Source: Pseudomonas sp. NKUCC02_KPG (GTDB lineage: Bacteria > Pseudomonadota > Gammaproteobacteria > Pseudomonadales > Pseudomonadaceae). From it: DNA of 64,000 bases. The position numbers were made by a program, and so were the translations under genes. The stretch spans positions 124,001 to 188,000 of the forward strand of contig NZ_JAHKRC010000003.1 of assembly GCF_019345465.1 (NCBI RefSeq), given 5' to 3'. The notes under the pieces were generated by a model. It had not been told where the DNA came from and made no database searches. It saw only the letters and a program-made list of their open reading frames with translations. Positions 9,779-18,346 of this stretch are shown here, in pieces. Within the stretch, counting starts at the first letter, position 1. Each line of letters starts with the position of its first letter.

Positions 9779-10200
9779 TGTAGTCGCTGCCGAGGAACGA
9801 AGGCTGCGATGCAGACGCCTCGATCTATCAGAGACATCGAGGCGTCTGCTTTAGCGATCGCTTCGCGCTCGATCGCAGCCTCGTTCCACTCGTCAGCGAC
9901 TACAACACGGAGTTCGTGGCGAATCTGTAGTCGCTGCCGAGGAACGAAGGCTGCGATCCAGACGCCTCGATCTATCAGAGACATCGAGGCGTCTGCATTA
10001 GCGATCGCTGCGCGCTCGATCGCAGCCTCGTTCCACTCGTCAGCGACTACAACACGGAGTTCGTGGCGAATCTGTAGTCGCTGCCGAGGAACGAAGGCTG
10101 CGATGCAGACGCCTCGATCTATCAGAGACATCGAGGCGTCTGCATTAGCGATCGCTTCGCGCTCGATCGCTGCCTCGCTTCGCTCCTCAGCGGCTACCGG
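9779..10200. repeat. Three tandem 147-bp palindromic repeat units (REP family B)
   Basis: Units start at 9779, 9926 and 10073, an exact period of 147 bp. Each unit has outer inverted arms (TAGTCGCTGCCGAGGAACGA against TCGTTCCACTCGTCAGCGACTA) and an inner near-perfect hairpin (CAGACGCCTCGAT against ATCGAGGCGTCTG). A 25-bp linker (aacacggagttcgtggcgaatc) separates the units. Only a few bases differ between units. The third is diverged at its right end and runs into a T-rich tract at 10204. This fills the 455-bp gap between the receptor and the isomerase gene; no gene is supported here. Confidence 0.92.
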
Positions 10201-10211
10201 CCGGTTTTTTT

Positions 10212-11456
10212 TCAGCGGCGCAATTTGAGTGCACTGGCCAGGCTGATGGCCAGCGGCAGGCGGGGCAGCAAGGTGGCCTGGTAAGCATGGTAAAGGTCCG
10301 GCTTGCCGGGCCAGATGTTTTCCGAAGGCTGGTTGTCGATCCCCAGTTCGTGGTGCCAGCTGCCGTTCACACGATCGATCATGTGCAGGTCGATATAGTC
10401 CCAGAACGTTTGATACCAGACTTCGTACTCATGCTCGTCGGTGCGTTGCAACAACGCTGCGGCCGCAGCTGCGGCTTCAGCGAGGGTCCAGTGCAGGCGT
10501 TCGCGCACCATTGGCTGGTTGTTCCAGTCCAGGGTGTAGACAATTCCGCTGCCGCCATCGGCATTCCAGCCATGTTTGCACGCGCTGTTGAAAAGTTGGC
10601 GTGCGTCTTCGAGCAACCACTGGGGCGCCGACAAGCCGCGCTGTTTACGGGCTGCTTCCAGGTGCAGCAACAAACGCGCCCATTCAAAGGCGTGACCCGG
10701 GGTTTTACCAAAAGGACGAAAGCCATCTGCCGGGTTGTCGCGGTTGTAGTCGGGCAACGGCTGCCAGAGGGCATCGAAATGCTCTACGGGCAGGTAGTCG
10801 GACTGTGCGGCATGCTGGTGGATGACCCGCTCGGCAATGCACAAGGCACGATCGAGCCACAAGTCTTCGTCGAGCACATCGGCCAGGGCCAGAAAGACTT
10901 CGGTGCCATGCATGTTGCTGTTGGCCCCGCGATAGGCCTCGCAGTCACTCCAGTCGCTGGCAAAGCTTTCCAGCAAGGCGCCTTCTTCTTGCGACCAGAA
11001 ATTGTTTTCGAGGATCTGCACGGCATCACCCAGCAGCTCGGCTGAGCCGCCCCGTCCGGCGACCGCTGCGGAACTGGCGGCCAAGGCTACAAAAGCATGG
11101 AGGTACGCGGCTTTGCGGGTATTGCCATCCTGGGCGTTGGGGGTGGCAAACCAGCCACCCCGCACCGCATCGCGCAGGGGGCCGGCCAGTGCTGCCAGGC
11201 CGTGGTCGATCAGCGGGGCGCAGCCGGGCAGGCCTTGAATATGGGCAAGGGCAAAGCTGTGCACCATGCGTGCCGTGGTGATGGTGTCAGCCGGGGCATC
11301 ATCCGGTCGTCGTCCAAACCGGTCCAGTTGGGCGAAGCCAGATGGCACGCGCGCCGCCTTGGCGAAGTCCAGCAGTGACTGGCCCTGATCGCGCAGCCAC
11401 TGTTGATGGGGTGCGCTGGTGAGCCAGCTTTCGTTGGTCCGGGTGAGGTCGGTCAT
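10212..11456 (-). CDS. AGE-family sugar isomerase/epimerase (mannose isomerase or YihS-like)
   Basis: A 414-residue (alpha/alpha)6-barrel protein of the N-acylglucosamine 2-epimerase superfamily. Residues that match the known active sites of this family can be seen: Arg63 in TTARMVHSF, His183 in NSNMHGTEVFLA, His255 in TPGHAFEWARLL, and a late His in SWHHELGIDNQP. These favour aldose-ketose isomerase activity on mannose-like sugars rather than N-acetylglucosamine epimerisation, but the substrate is inferred. No sugar transporter is adjacent. The upstream LysR gene lies 93 bp away on the same strand. Confidence 0.85.
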   Translation of the reverse strand: MTDLTRTNESWLTSAPHQQWLRDQGQSLLDFAKAARVPSGFAQLDRFGRRPDDAPADTITTARMVHSFALAHIQGLPGCAPLIDHGLAALAGPLRDAVRGGWFATPNAQDGNTRKAAYLHAFVALAASSAAVAGRGGSAELLGDAVQILENNFWSQEEGALLESFASDWSDCEAYRGANSNMHGTEVFLALADVLDEDLWLDRALCIAERVIHQHAAQSDYLPVEHFDALWQPLPDYNRDNPADGFRPFGKTPGHAFEWARLLLHLEAARKQRGLSAPQWLLEDARQLFNSACKHGWNADGGSGIVYTLDWNNQPMVRERLHWTLAEAAAAAAALLQRTDEHEYEVWYQTFWDYIDLHMIDRVNGSWHHELGIDNQPSENIWPGKPDLYHAYQATLLPRLPLAISLASALKLRR

Positions 11457-11548
11457 GTGCCACCTGTAGTGTTCTTATTCGTTATTCAACGCTCGCAGAC
11501 TAAGGGATCGGGCATAAAGCTGAAAGCTTTCATCTCAGGGTCACTGGC

Positions 11549-12412
11549 TTAAATTTCCGGCTCCCAGCGCTGCGACCAGTCGCTGTCTTGCTTGACGATC
11601 TCGCGCAACAGCGCGATGGCGTGTTGCAAGGCGGCGCAGTCCCTTTCCCGTGAGTACACGAGGTAAGTGGGGTAGCTGAATTCGGGGGCTTTCGGGACGC
11701 GTTCCAGCGCGCCGCTGTCCAGGTAGCTCTTGACCACCCGTGTGCGGAAATAGCCGCTGCCGCCGTTTTCCAGAATGTAATGCAGCGCCACCGGCCCCAG
11801 GTTGAAGCTGATGGCTGCCCGCGCCTTGTCGGGGAGGGCGGCATCATGCTGGCGGCGAAAGTCCTCGCCCCATTCGATGTACACATAGGGTTCGGGCTGC
11901 TCGGGACGGCGAATCTGGATCAGTTTTTCTTCCAGTAACTGCTCCACCTGTACCCCGGGCCAGTAGGCGGGTTGATAGACCAGTGCCGCGTCCAGCAGGC
12001 CCATTTCAACCTGGCGCAGCAACTGCTCGGCGTCGCTGATCTGTATGCGCAGGGCATGGGTGGTGAGGTGTTGGCGCAGGACTTTGGCCCAGTTCAGGAT
12101 CAGCGGATTGCACAGGCTGACTTCACCGCCGATGTGCAGCAATTGATGCAGGCCTTCGGGTCGTGGCAGGTCTCGGCGGGCGGCTTCCCAGGTCTGCAGC
12201 AATTGATTGGCGTACACCACAAACGCCTCGCCCTCGGGGGTCAGCCTGGCGCCTGCGCGATTGCGAATAAACAGGGTCACGCCCAGCAGGCTTTCGAGCT
12301 TGTGCACCCGCGCGGTCACGGCAGTCTGGGTGACATGCAGTTTTTCGGCAGCGCCGACCAGGCTGCCGTAGCGAACGATTTCAAGAAAGGTGCGAGCCAG
12401 GTCGAGGTCCAT
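11549..12412 (-). CDS. LysR-family transcriptional regulator
   Basis: Start chosen at ATG 12412, which opens the usual N-terminus (MDLDLARTFLEIV); a TTG six codons upstream is possible. The protein is about 287 residues with the helix-turn-helix LVGAAEKLHVTQTAVTARV at residues about 19-37, then a substrate-binding domain. It lies 93 bp upstream of the isomerase gene on the same strand, so the two may be co-transcribed. Ligand unknown. Confidence 0.88.
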   Translation of the reverse strand: MDLDLARTFLEIVRYGSLVGAAEKLHVTQTAVTARVHKLESLLGVTLFIRNRAGARLTPEGEAFVVYANQLLQTWEAARRDLPRPEGLHQLLHIGGEVSLCNPLILNWAKVLRQHLTTHALRIQISDAEQLLRQVEMGLLDAALVYQPAYWPGVQVEQLLEEKLIQIRRPEQPEPYVYIEWGEDFRRQHDAALPDKARAAISFNLGPVALHYILENGGSGYFRTRVVKSYLDSGALERVPKAPEFSYPTYLVYSRERDCAALQHAIALLREIVKQDSDWSQRWEPEI

Positions 12413-12647
12413 AAACGCGCCAGTGAGCAAGGGGCGTTCAGTGTAAGGGAGAACAGGCTGCTGCTCACCCTCAAACCTCTGCGGGAGCGGGTTTCTGCAT
12501 GTACCGGAAAGGAAAACTCTCTCCTTCTTTAGGAAGCGTCTTACATCTATCAGTTTGTCGCCCTGCTAGCTTGGCGCCGCACTTTTGAGCCTGTTCAGGC
12601 TCAGGTATCGCAACTCCCCCTTTATCTCCCAGCTTAAGGACAAGCCT

Positions 12648-12773
12648 ATGTTCGCGCCGGTGAATGCTGCGCATCTCACGTTCCTGATCCCTTCTGTTTG
12701 CAACGACTTCAAGGTCCTGGCTTTTGATGGCGCTGAAACCATCAGCTGCTTCAACATTGGAGAGAGTGCATGA
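12648..12773 (+). pseudogene. VgrG (T6SS spike) remnant, N-terminal 33 codons plus a short tail
   Basis: A 41-codon ORF behind TAAGGA. Its first 33 residues (MFAPVNAAHLTFLIP..., ...VLAFDGAETIS) have the pattern of the start of Pseudomonas VgrG proteins, which are normally 600-1000 residues. After AETIS the sequence jumps to CFNIGESA and stops. The stop overlaps the next ATG (ATGA), as expected for an intact spike-gene end. The simplest reading is a large internal deletion that kept the start and the coupled 3' end. A 16-bp palindrome (GAGCCTG-TT-CAGGCTC, 12587-12602) lies upstream. Confidence 0.7.
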
Positions 12774-13150
12774 GTACCCTTGAGCAATGGTTGCAAGAGC
12801 AAACCCGGCAGGGACGGCACCGGTGCCATACACCTACGCCTGAAGAAAACTTCATGGGCATACAGTTCGACAATACGCGCCGTTACCTGGTCCGCGAACG
12901 CCTCGACACGCTGCTCGATCTGGCCCGAGAACAAGACATTGATGCCTGGCTACGGGGCCAACTCGACCTGGCCCATACCTGGGGCTGGCAGGCACCCGAC
13001 AGCATTCACTTTTTGCTGATGCAAAGCTTGCAGGCGTCGGATTGCAACCCACCCAAAAACTGGCTACCCCGGTCAAACGAAACTCCGGCGATGCACTTTG
13101 ACCGGGTTTATCAGCAAGCGCTGTATTGGCAGGGGGATGGCCCCGTATGA
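12770..13150 (+). CDS. Hypothetical protein of the T6SS remnant island
   Basis: A 126-residue soluble protein, not recognised with confidence. The sequence is rich in Arg, Leu and Trp and predicted helical (for example RYLVRERLDTLLDLAREQD). No signal peptide. It overlaps the VgrG remnant and the next lipoprotein by ATGA at both ends, so the cluster was one coupled operon. By position it could be a small effector accessory protein or the C-terminal part of a larger adaptor such as DUF4123; neither is proven. Confidence 0.6.
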   Translation: MSTLEQWLQEQTRQGRHRCHTPTPEENFMGIQFDNTRRYLVRERLDTLLDLAREQDIDAWLRGQLDLAHTWGWQAPDSIHFLLMQSLQASDCNPPKNWLPRSNETPAMHFDRVYQQALYWQGDGPV

Positions 13151-13944
13151 AACGCGTTATTCACAATTTAATTCTCGGCAGTTGCCTGGCCCTGGCTGGC
13201 GGCTGCTCAGCCACAGGAAAGTCCGACACTTTTACCCTGACCGCCGACATGCCACCGGGCTTTGCCTATGTCGCGAAAGTGACCTACGTACCTGTCCCCG
13301 GTCAATCTTGCAACCTGGGCAGGTATAACAATGTGAAACAGCAGTTCAACCGCGAGTGGCGAACTGAATACAAGCCTGATGCGCAGATTGAAATACACCG
13401 CACCCGCAAAGGCTGCGAGTTGGTGCTGTACAGCATTCAACTCGATATCAACGCGGCGTATGGGAAAGATCGAGGGGATTTTGGTGGTGACTCCGGGTTT
13501 ATTGCGGTGCGCGATTATCTCGACGCTCGCGACAAAGGCTCCTTCAATGTTGCTGGCGAAAGCCAGATTTTGGGGGAGTGCCAGTGGTTATTTCGGACCT
13601 CGGGTAAAACTCGAATTCTAAGAAAAATCCTCTCCTGCAAAAACACCGATGCCCAGGGCAATGTCACCAAAGGTCGTCCGTTCGCCGCGTACACCCTTGA
13701 TCAGCTACCGGGCAAAACCGTGAAACTGAAAATCAAGTTGGCCGATGAGGAAAGACCTTACATGAAGGACACCTGGGTCAAGGTGCCCGGTGGATGGAAA
13801 CGCTGTATGGGAGACAATTTTGAAGACCAACATGCCTTTTGCTATGGCAATTACAAAGACTTCAGCACCTTTCGCATGCCGGATGGTCGCGACACCTGCA
13901 CCATTTACCCCGGTTGCACGGAAAACAAGGAGGTGACCCCATGA
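13147..13944 (+). CDS. Probable T6SS lipase-immunity lipoprotein
   Basis: Start at ATG 13147 (ATGA overlap) gives 265 residues with a lipoprotein signal: basic start, hydrophobic core and lipobox LALAGGC, modified Cys at residue 20. The mature part has eight further cysteines (in QSCNLG, KGCELV, GECQWL, LSCKNT, KRCMGD, AFCYG, DTCTIYPGC), an even number that suits disulfides in the periplasm. Immunity proteins to periplasm-acting T6SS lipases are often lipoproteins encoded next to the effector, and this gene is coupled to the broken lipase that follows. The frame itself looks intact. The immunity role is inferred from context. Confidence 0.65.
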   Translation: MKRVIHNLILGSCLALAGGCSATGKSDTFTLTADMPPGFAYVAKVTYVPVPGQSCNLGRYNNVKQQFNREWRTEYKPDAQIEIHRTRKGCELVLYSIQLDINAAYGKDRGDFGGDSGFIAVRDYLDARDKGSFNVAGESQILGECQWLFRTSGKTRILRKILSCKNTDAQGNVTKGRPFAAYTLDQLPGKTVKLKIKLADEERPYMKDTWVKVPGGWKRCMGDNFEDQHAFCYGNYKDFSTFRMPDGRDTCTIYPGCTENKEVTP

Positions 13945-15373
13945 TCCGTGCACTGCCAGAACGTGACAGGTCATCCATGGATGGCACAATTCACGCTTGC
14001 CCTTTACGGGAACACTCGACCAGTTTTCAGTTAGTGGACGAGTTCGGGGATGGACAACCTTATGCCGGGCTGACCTATCAGATCATCGACTACGAAGACA
14101 TTATCTACACCGGCAAGCTGGATGCGACAGGCTCCGGGAAAGTGGAAAACCACTACTGCGGCGTTGATGTCGACACTGAGTTACAGCGACTTTGCCCAGC
14201 AACCCATCGATCATCCGGTAGAAACCGACACAGTGAGCTTTCCGCTACAGCCGAGCATCGGCAATTGGTTTGCTGACGCGCTAGCAAAATTTGACGAGCT
14301 TTGGCAGGTGGATGCCGCGCAGGCTGGAGGAAAGGCGTATTACCCGTTGTATGAGGAGGTGCCGTACTCCAGACGCCTGGAGGTGGTGCCTTTCGACCCG
14401 GCACTCTACCCGCAGGTTAATAGCTCGAGCCTGGGGGAGAAGCAGGAAAATCCGGCGACTATTCACTGGCTTGATGATCGTGCATATGACGGTGGCACCG
14501 ATACCCAAGCCTTTATCACTCACCATGATGCGCTGATTCTTCTTTCGATCCGGTGCCAAGCGTTCCATCGACATGGATGAATACGTCCACCCAGCGGGAG
14601 TACATGGCACAGGGTATCGTTACCGTGCTGAACCCGGCTATCGGGGTGGCATCGCTGGTACTGGGCATGGTCAACATGACCGGTGAGCCCTACGCTCACC
14701 ACGGCACACTGCGACACTTCATGCCGGTCTACTTTAACGCGGGCATCATGTCCTCGATCCTCTGGAAACCGGGTGCAGCACCATCAACGACCACGGGTGT
14801 GCCGTAGCGCTGAAGGCAACCGACGGCCTGCCCTCCCGTGGATCATTCTTGCGGCAGGTGATTGATAATGCCCACCACAAAATGGTCGTCAGCTACATTC
14901 CCAACTGCTGGGCCTGCCTGCGCCGCTGGCAGGATGCTCAGGAGTCCAATCGCTCATTGGTGACTATTGATGAGTTTGAGCAGGTGGATGAGGCATTAAC
15001 CAATGCCAAGCGGCAAGTACTCACCCTGGAGAGCCGCCTGGCGGCGAGCTCCGACAGATATGTCCGTCATCAAGCCGCGGCGATGGCCGCTCTTCAACAA
15101 GAGTTCCGCAACATAGAGATCACGCGCACGCGGCTGAGCGAGTTACGGGTTAGCCGTGTCAGTGAGGCCGATGTGTATGGCGTGTTCGCGGGACTACCCG
15201 AACTGACTGATGAGGATTTGCCTCGCTGGAAAGCTCATGCAGAGAACCGTAAGGAGGAACATCTGGCAATGGCTCCGCCATCTGCCGACGATGATGAGCG
15301 GGCGATAGCAACCATTATCGGAGTCCGCGTTGCGGGAACACCCTTCAATTTCGATATTGATTCGTTTAGCTAG
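13941..15373 (+). pseudogene. Broken lipase (class 3 type) T6SS effector
   Basis: The gene starts at ATG 13941 but can only be read by changing frame three times. The segments are 13941 to about 14164, about 14160-14545, about 14545-14775, then about 14775-15373. Segment 1 includes STSFQLVDEFGDGQPYAGLT. Segment 2 ends in TQAFITHHDALILLSIR. Segment 3 resumes directly with FDPVPSVPSTWMNT. Segment 4 contains CSTINDHGCAVAL and ends NFDIDSFS. In class 3 lipases the stretch between the strand ending in (V/I)RGT and the late (D)PVPxxP motif carries the GHSLGG nucleophile elbow. That whole stretch is absent, so the product cannot be an active lipase. The clean junctions suggest deletions, not random point decay. 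Confidence 0.7.
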
Positions 15374-15475
15374 CCCGTTTGGGATATGGCTCTCGCGCTG
15401 CGTGTTGTGACTGAACGCTGAAAGCCGACGGCCCCAGCACGCGTCCTGCTGATCTGGAATGAGGGCAGGGCGTGA

Positions 15476-15517
15476 GATCCATAAACCCCATCGTTGAGCC
15501 GGTGAGGTTTATGGATC
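15476..15517. terminator. Hairpin between converging lipase remnant and receptor gene
   Basis: GATCCATAAACC pairs perfectly with GGTTTATGGATC across an 18-base loop (12-bp stem). No clear T tract follows on either strand. It sits between two converging genes and may act as a bidirectional terminator or mRNA stabiliser. Confidence 0.45.
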
Positions 15518-15544
15518 CCATATGAAGGGTTTACGGATAAGAGC

Positions 15545-18019
15545 TTAGAAGGTGTATTTGGAGGTCAGCATCAGGCTGCGAGGTTCGCCGTAGTAGGTGG
15601 TGCTGAAGTTGCCCAGGCCCGACAGGTATTTCTTGTCGAACACGTTGTTGGCGTTGAGGTTGAACGACAGGTGTTCGTTGTACTCGTAGCGGGTCATCAG
15701 GTTGACCAGCGCAAAGCTTTGCTGCTCGATGATGTCGTAGTCTTCTTTGGCCGAGTTGTAGATCTTGCCGTAGAACGGGCTCTGCCAGTTCACGCCACCG
15801 CCCACGGTCACCTTGTTCATCACGCCCGGCAGGCGGTAGGTGGTAAACACCCGCGCCACGTTTTCCGGTTTGGTGGTTTCCAGCGGGTAGCCATAGACAC
15901 GCTCCCCATCATCGGAGCGAGTTCTGGCGTAGGTGTAGCCTGCCATCAGGTTCCAGTCCGGCATCAGCTCACCGGACAACTCAAGTTCAATGCCGTTGGT
16001 GGTTGCACCATCCAGGGATTCGAAGATGCCCAGGTTGGTGTTTGCGTTTGTGCCCACCTGGATGGGTACATTTTTCTGTTCGGTACGGAACACCGCCGCA
16101 CTGGCATTCAAGCGGCCATCGAAGTACTCGGCTTTGACGCCGAGTTCGTAGCTGTTGCCTTCAGTGGGCGCCAGAGTGGCTCCAGAACGGCTTTGCTCGG
16201 TGAGGGGTTTATAGATGGAGGTATAGCTGCCATACACCGAGTAGTTTTCATTGATGTCATACACCACGCCAGCGTAGGGCGTCACCTCGCCGTGTTGCTT
16301 GGCAGAGGTTTTGTTGTCCTGGAAGTTGCTGCTCTGCTGGTAATACCGGTAGGTGCTGTTGTACTGGAAGTCACTCAGGCGGCTGCCGAGGATAATCGAC
16401 CAGTCGTCCGCGGGCTTGAAGCGTGCGGCGATGTAGGCGCTGTTCTGATTCTGGTTGGTTTCATATTTGCCGTTCTTCGGGAAGTCCGGCCGTGGGTAGT
16501 TGCCGTTCCAGTCAAAGATGCTTTCGGACAGCACACGATATTCGCTGCTGTCGAAGGTCGCCCCGGTCTGGCGGGAGGACTGGGACGTGGCGCCGACCAC
16601 CAGTTCATGCTCGCGGCCAAACAGGGTAAACGGGCCGGTGGCATTGATATCGACAGTGTTTTGGACGCGATGGCCTTCCCAGTGACCCCAGTAGAAGGAC
16701 ATGCCGTCGCCTGTCACCGGATCAGGCAGGCCGCCACTGGCCGAGCCCAGCAGGGTGTCGTGGTCGTTGGTTTGCTGGGTCAGGCTGCCTTTGACTTTCC
16801 AGTCATTGGCAAAGCGGTGCTCCAGGGAGGCGAAGGTCGTCTGGATCTGAACGTCGCGACGGCTCCAGTCGGTGGCCGGGTTGAACGAGCGGCTGAAATC
16901 GGTCTTGGTGTAGTTGGAGTAGTAGTACGGGTTGCCGGTCCAGGACGAGCCGCGCGGCTTGATGTTCTGGTAGTCCATGCCAAAGGTGAGCAGGGTGTCG
17001 GGGGTGAGGTCGGCCTGGATGATGCCGTACATCACATCATTCTTTTTTGAATAGTGATCGCGGTACGAATCGGCATCCTGGTACACCGCCACCATGCGAC
17101 CGCGCACACTGCCATCTTCATTCAGCGGCCCCGAAATATCGCCTTCGGTGCGGTAGTTGTCCCACGAACCTGCGCTGGCCGAGATCGAGGCCTTGAAGTC
17201 GCGGGTCGGCTTTTTGCGGATCAGGTTGACCGTGGCCGAAGGCTCGCCCGAGCCGGACAGCAGGCCGGTGGCACCCTTGACGATATCTACCCGGTCATAC
17301 AGGGCCATGTCGACCTTGGTTGCGCCTTCATCGAACACCCCGTCATACAGCGTGTTGACACCGTCGTACTGGAAGTTGGTGATTGCATAGCCGCGGGCCG
17401 AGTACTCCATCCGGTCGCTGTCGTAGGCCTGGGTGGACACACCCGGCGCATTGCGCAGCACGTCACCGATACTTTGGGCGGCCTGGTCGTCCATCATCTG
17501 GCGGGTGACTACGGTCACGGTTTGCGGGGTCTCGCGCAATGAAAGGGCCAGTTTGGTCGAGCTGTTGCTGGCCCCGGTCGTGTATGAACGGGTGTCTTCG
17601 GTGGTCAGCGAGTCGCCCGGACCCTGGCCGGAAACAGTGGTCGCACCCAATTCCAGGCCTTTGCCTTGGGGGGCGCTCAGAATCACCGTGTCGCCATTGA
17701 GCTGATACGAAATGCCGCTGCCTTGCAGCAGTGACTCCAGAGCCTTGACCGGTTCGAGCGAGCCGGACACGGGGCGGGACGTGATGCCTTGAACCTGATC
17801 CGGGCTATACAGGATTTGCAGATTGGCTTGCTTGCCCAGTTCATTCAGCGCGCTGGCCAGGGATTGAGACGGAATATTCAAGGCCACCGGCGCCGCCTGG
17901 GCAATGGATGAACCCAGCAATACCGAGGCTACAAAGGCGCTGGACAGCAGGGTGCGGCGAACAGTCTGGCGCTGGGTAGCGATCGAAAGAGGGGTCCGGC
18001 TCAAGTTGGGTCGTTGCAT
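15545..18019 (-). CDS. TonB-dependent siderophore receptor with STN domain (FpvA/FhuE-like)
   Basis: An 824-residue outer-membrane receptor. A signal peptide ends near AQAAPVALNIP. The STN domain (residues about 45-120) is followed by a plug with a TonB-box-like region and VDIVKGATGLLSGSGEPSAT, then a barrel ending in KYTF. Receptors with a plug of this type (GSGEPSATVNLIRKKPT) usually bind pyoverdine or coprogen/ferrioxamine. Unlike the receptor at 7.3 kb, no sigma or anti-sigma gene lies next to it. A Fur-box-like site lies 40 bp upstream, so expression is probably iron-repressed. Confidence 0.92.
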   Translation of the reverse strand: MQRPNLSRTPLSIATQRQTVRRTLLSSAFVASVLLGSSIAQAAPVALNIPSQSLASALNELGKQANLQILYSPDQVQGITSRPVSGSLEPVKALESLLQGSGISYQLNGDTVILSAPQGKGLELGATTVSGQGPGDSLTTEDTRSYTTGASNSSTKLALSLRETPQTVTVVTRQMMDDQAAQSIGDVLRNAPGVSTQAYDSDRMEYSARGYAITNFQYDGVNTLYDGVFDEGATKVDMALYDRVDIVKGATGLLSGSGEPSATVNLIRKKPTRDFKASISASAGSWDNYRTEGDISGPLNEDGSVRGRMVAVYQDADSYRDHYSKKNDVMYGIIQADLTPDTLLTFGMDYQNIKPRGSSWTGNPYYYSNYTKTDFSRSFNPATDWSRRDVQIQTTFASLEHRFANDWKVKGSLTQQTNDHDTLLGSASGGLPDPVTGDGMSFYWGHWEGHRVQNTVDINATGPFTLFGREHELVVGATSQSSRQTGATFDSSEYRVLSESIFDWNGNYPRPDFPKNGKYETNQNQNSAYIAARFKPADDWSIILGSRLSDFQYNSTYRYYQQSSNFQDNKTSAKQHGEVTPYAGVVYDINENYSVYGSYTSIYKPLTEQSRSGATLAPTEGNSYELGVKAEYFDGRLNASAAVFRTEQKNVPIQVGTNANTNLGIFESLDGATTNGIELELSGELMPDWNLMAGYTYARTRSDDGERVYGYPLETTKPENVARVFTTYRLPGVMNKVTVGGGVNWQSPFYGKIYNSAKEDYDIIEQQSFALVNLMTRYEYNEHLSFNLNANNVFDKKYLSGLGNFSTTYYGEPRSLMLTSKYTF

Positions 18020-18058
18020 CGCGTGCCTAGGCTCCGAAGTGGGGAATTTCTTTTTTGT

Positions 18059-18076
18059 TAATGGGAATAGTTATTA
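18059..18076 (-). promoter_or_regulatory. Candidate Fur box of the receptor at 15.5-18.0 kb
   Basis: TAATAACTATTCCCATTA (read on the minus strand) resembles the AT-rich hexamer array of Fur sites and lies about 40 bp upstream of the receptor start. The match is moderate. Confidence 0.4.
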
Positions 18077-18152
18077 GACGCAGCGCGGTGGAGAAACCAG
18101 AAACAGGTTTTTCAAATAGTTGTGTTTAGCTGATGGCCACAGTCGGGGCCTT

Positions 18153-18239
18153 TGTGGGAGCGGGCTTGCTCGCGATGCAGGCGACTCGGTTTGCCTGATT
18201 GATCCCATTGATGCCATCGCGAGCAAGCCCGCTCCCACA
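18153..18239. repeat. REPIN, family A, complete
   Basis: Two inverted REP copies (TGTGGGAGCGGGCTTGCTCG and CGAGCAAGCCCGCTCCCACA) around a spacer of about 45 bp. It lies in the 327-bp gap between the receptor and the pirin gene; the rest of that gap holds their promoters. Confidence 0.93.
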
Positions 18240-18346
18240 GTGCAATAGATTGTTCTGTTAGTGGGACGATTAGTGTCAAAAACACTGTCTAGTCTTATGG
18301 ATGAATCGAATCTAAGCTTGTCCCCATGATTGACAGGAGGTGCAAC

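Noticed and set aside
9739..10131. Open frames of 130-180 codons with 49-residue repeats across the triple repeat
   Set aside because: The 147-bp period is a multiple of three, so frames stay open by repetition. The DNA is a palindromic REP array with no start signals.
9779..10200. CRISPR array
   Set aside because: Units are long nested palindromes with the same spacer in each; there are no unique spacers and no cas genes.
12479..12500. REP-like half site (gcgggagcgggtttctgc) beside the T6SS island
   Set aside because: Only one diverged arm is present, so it is noted as a possible remnant and not annotated.
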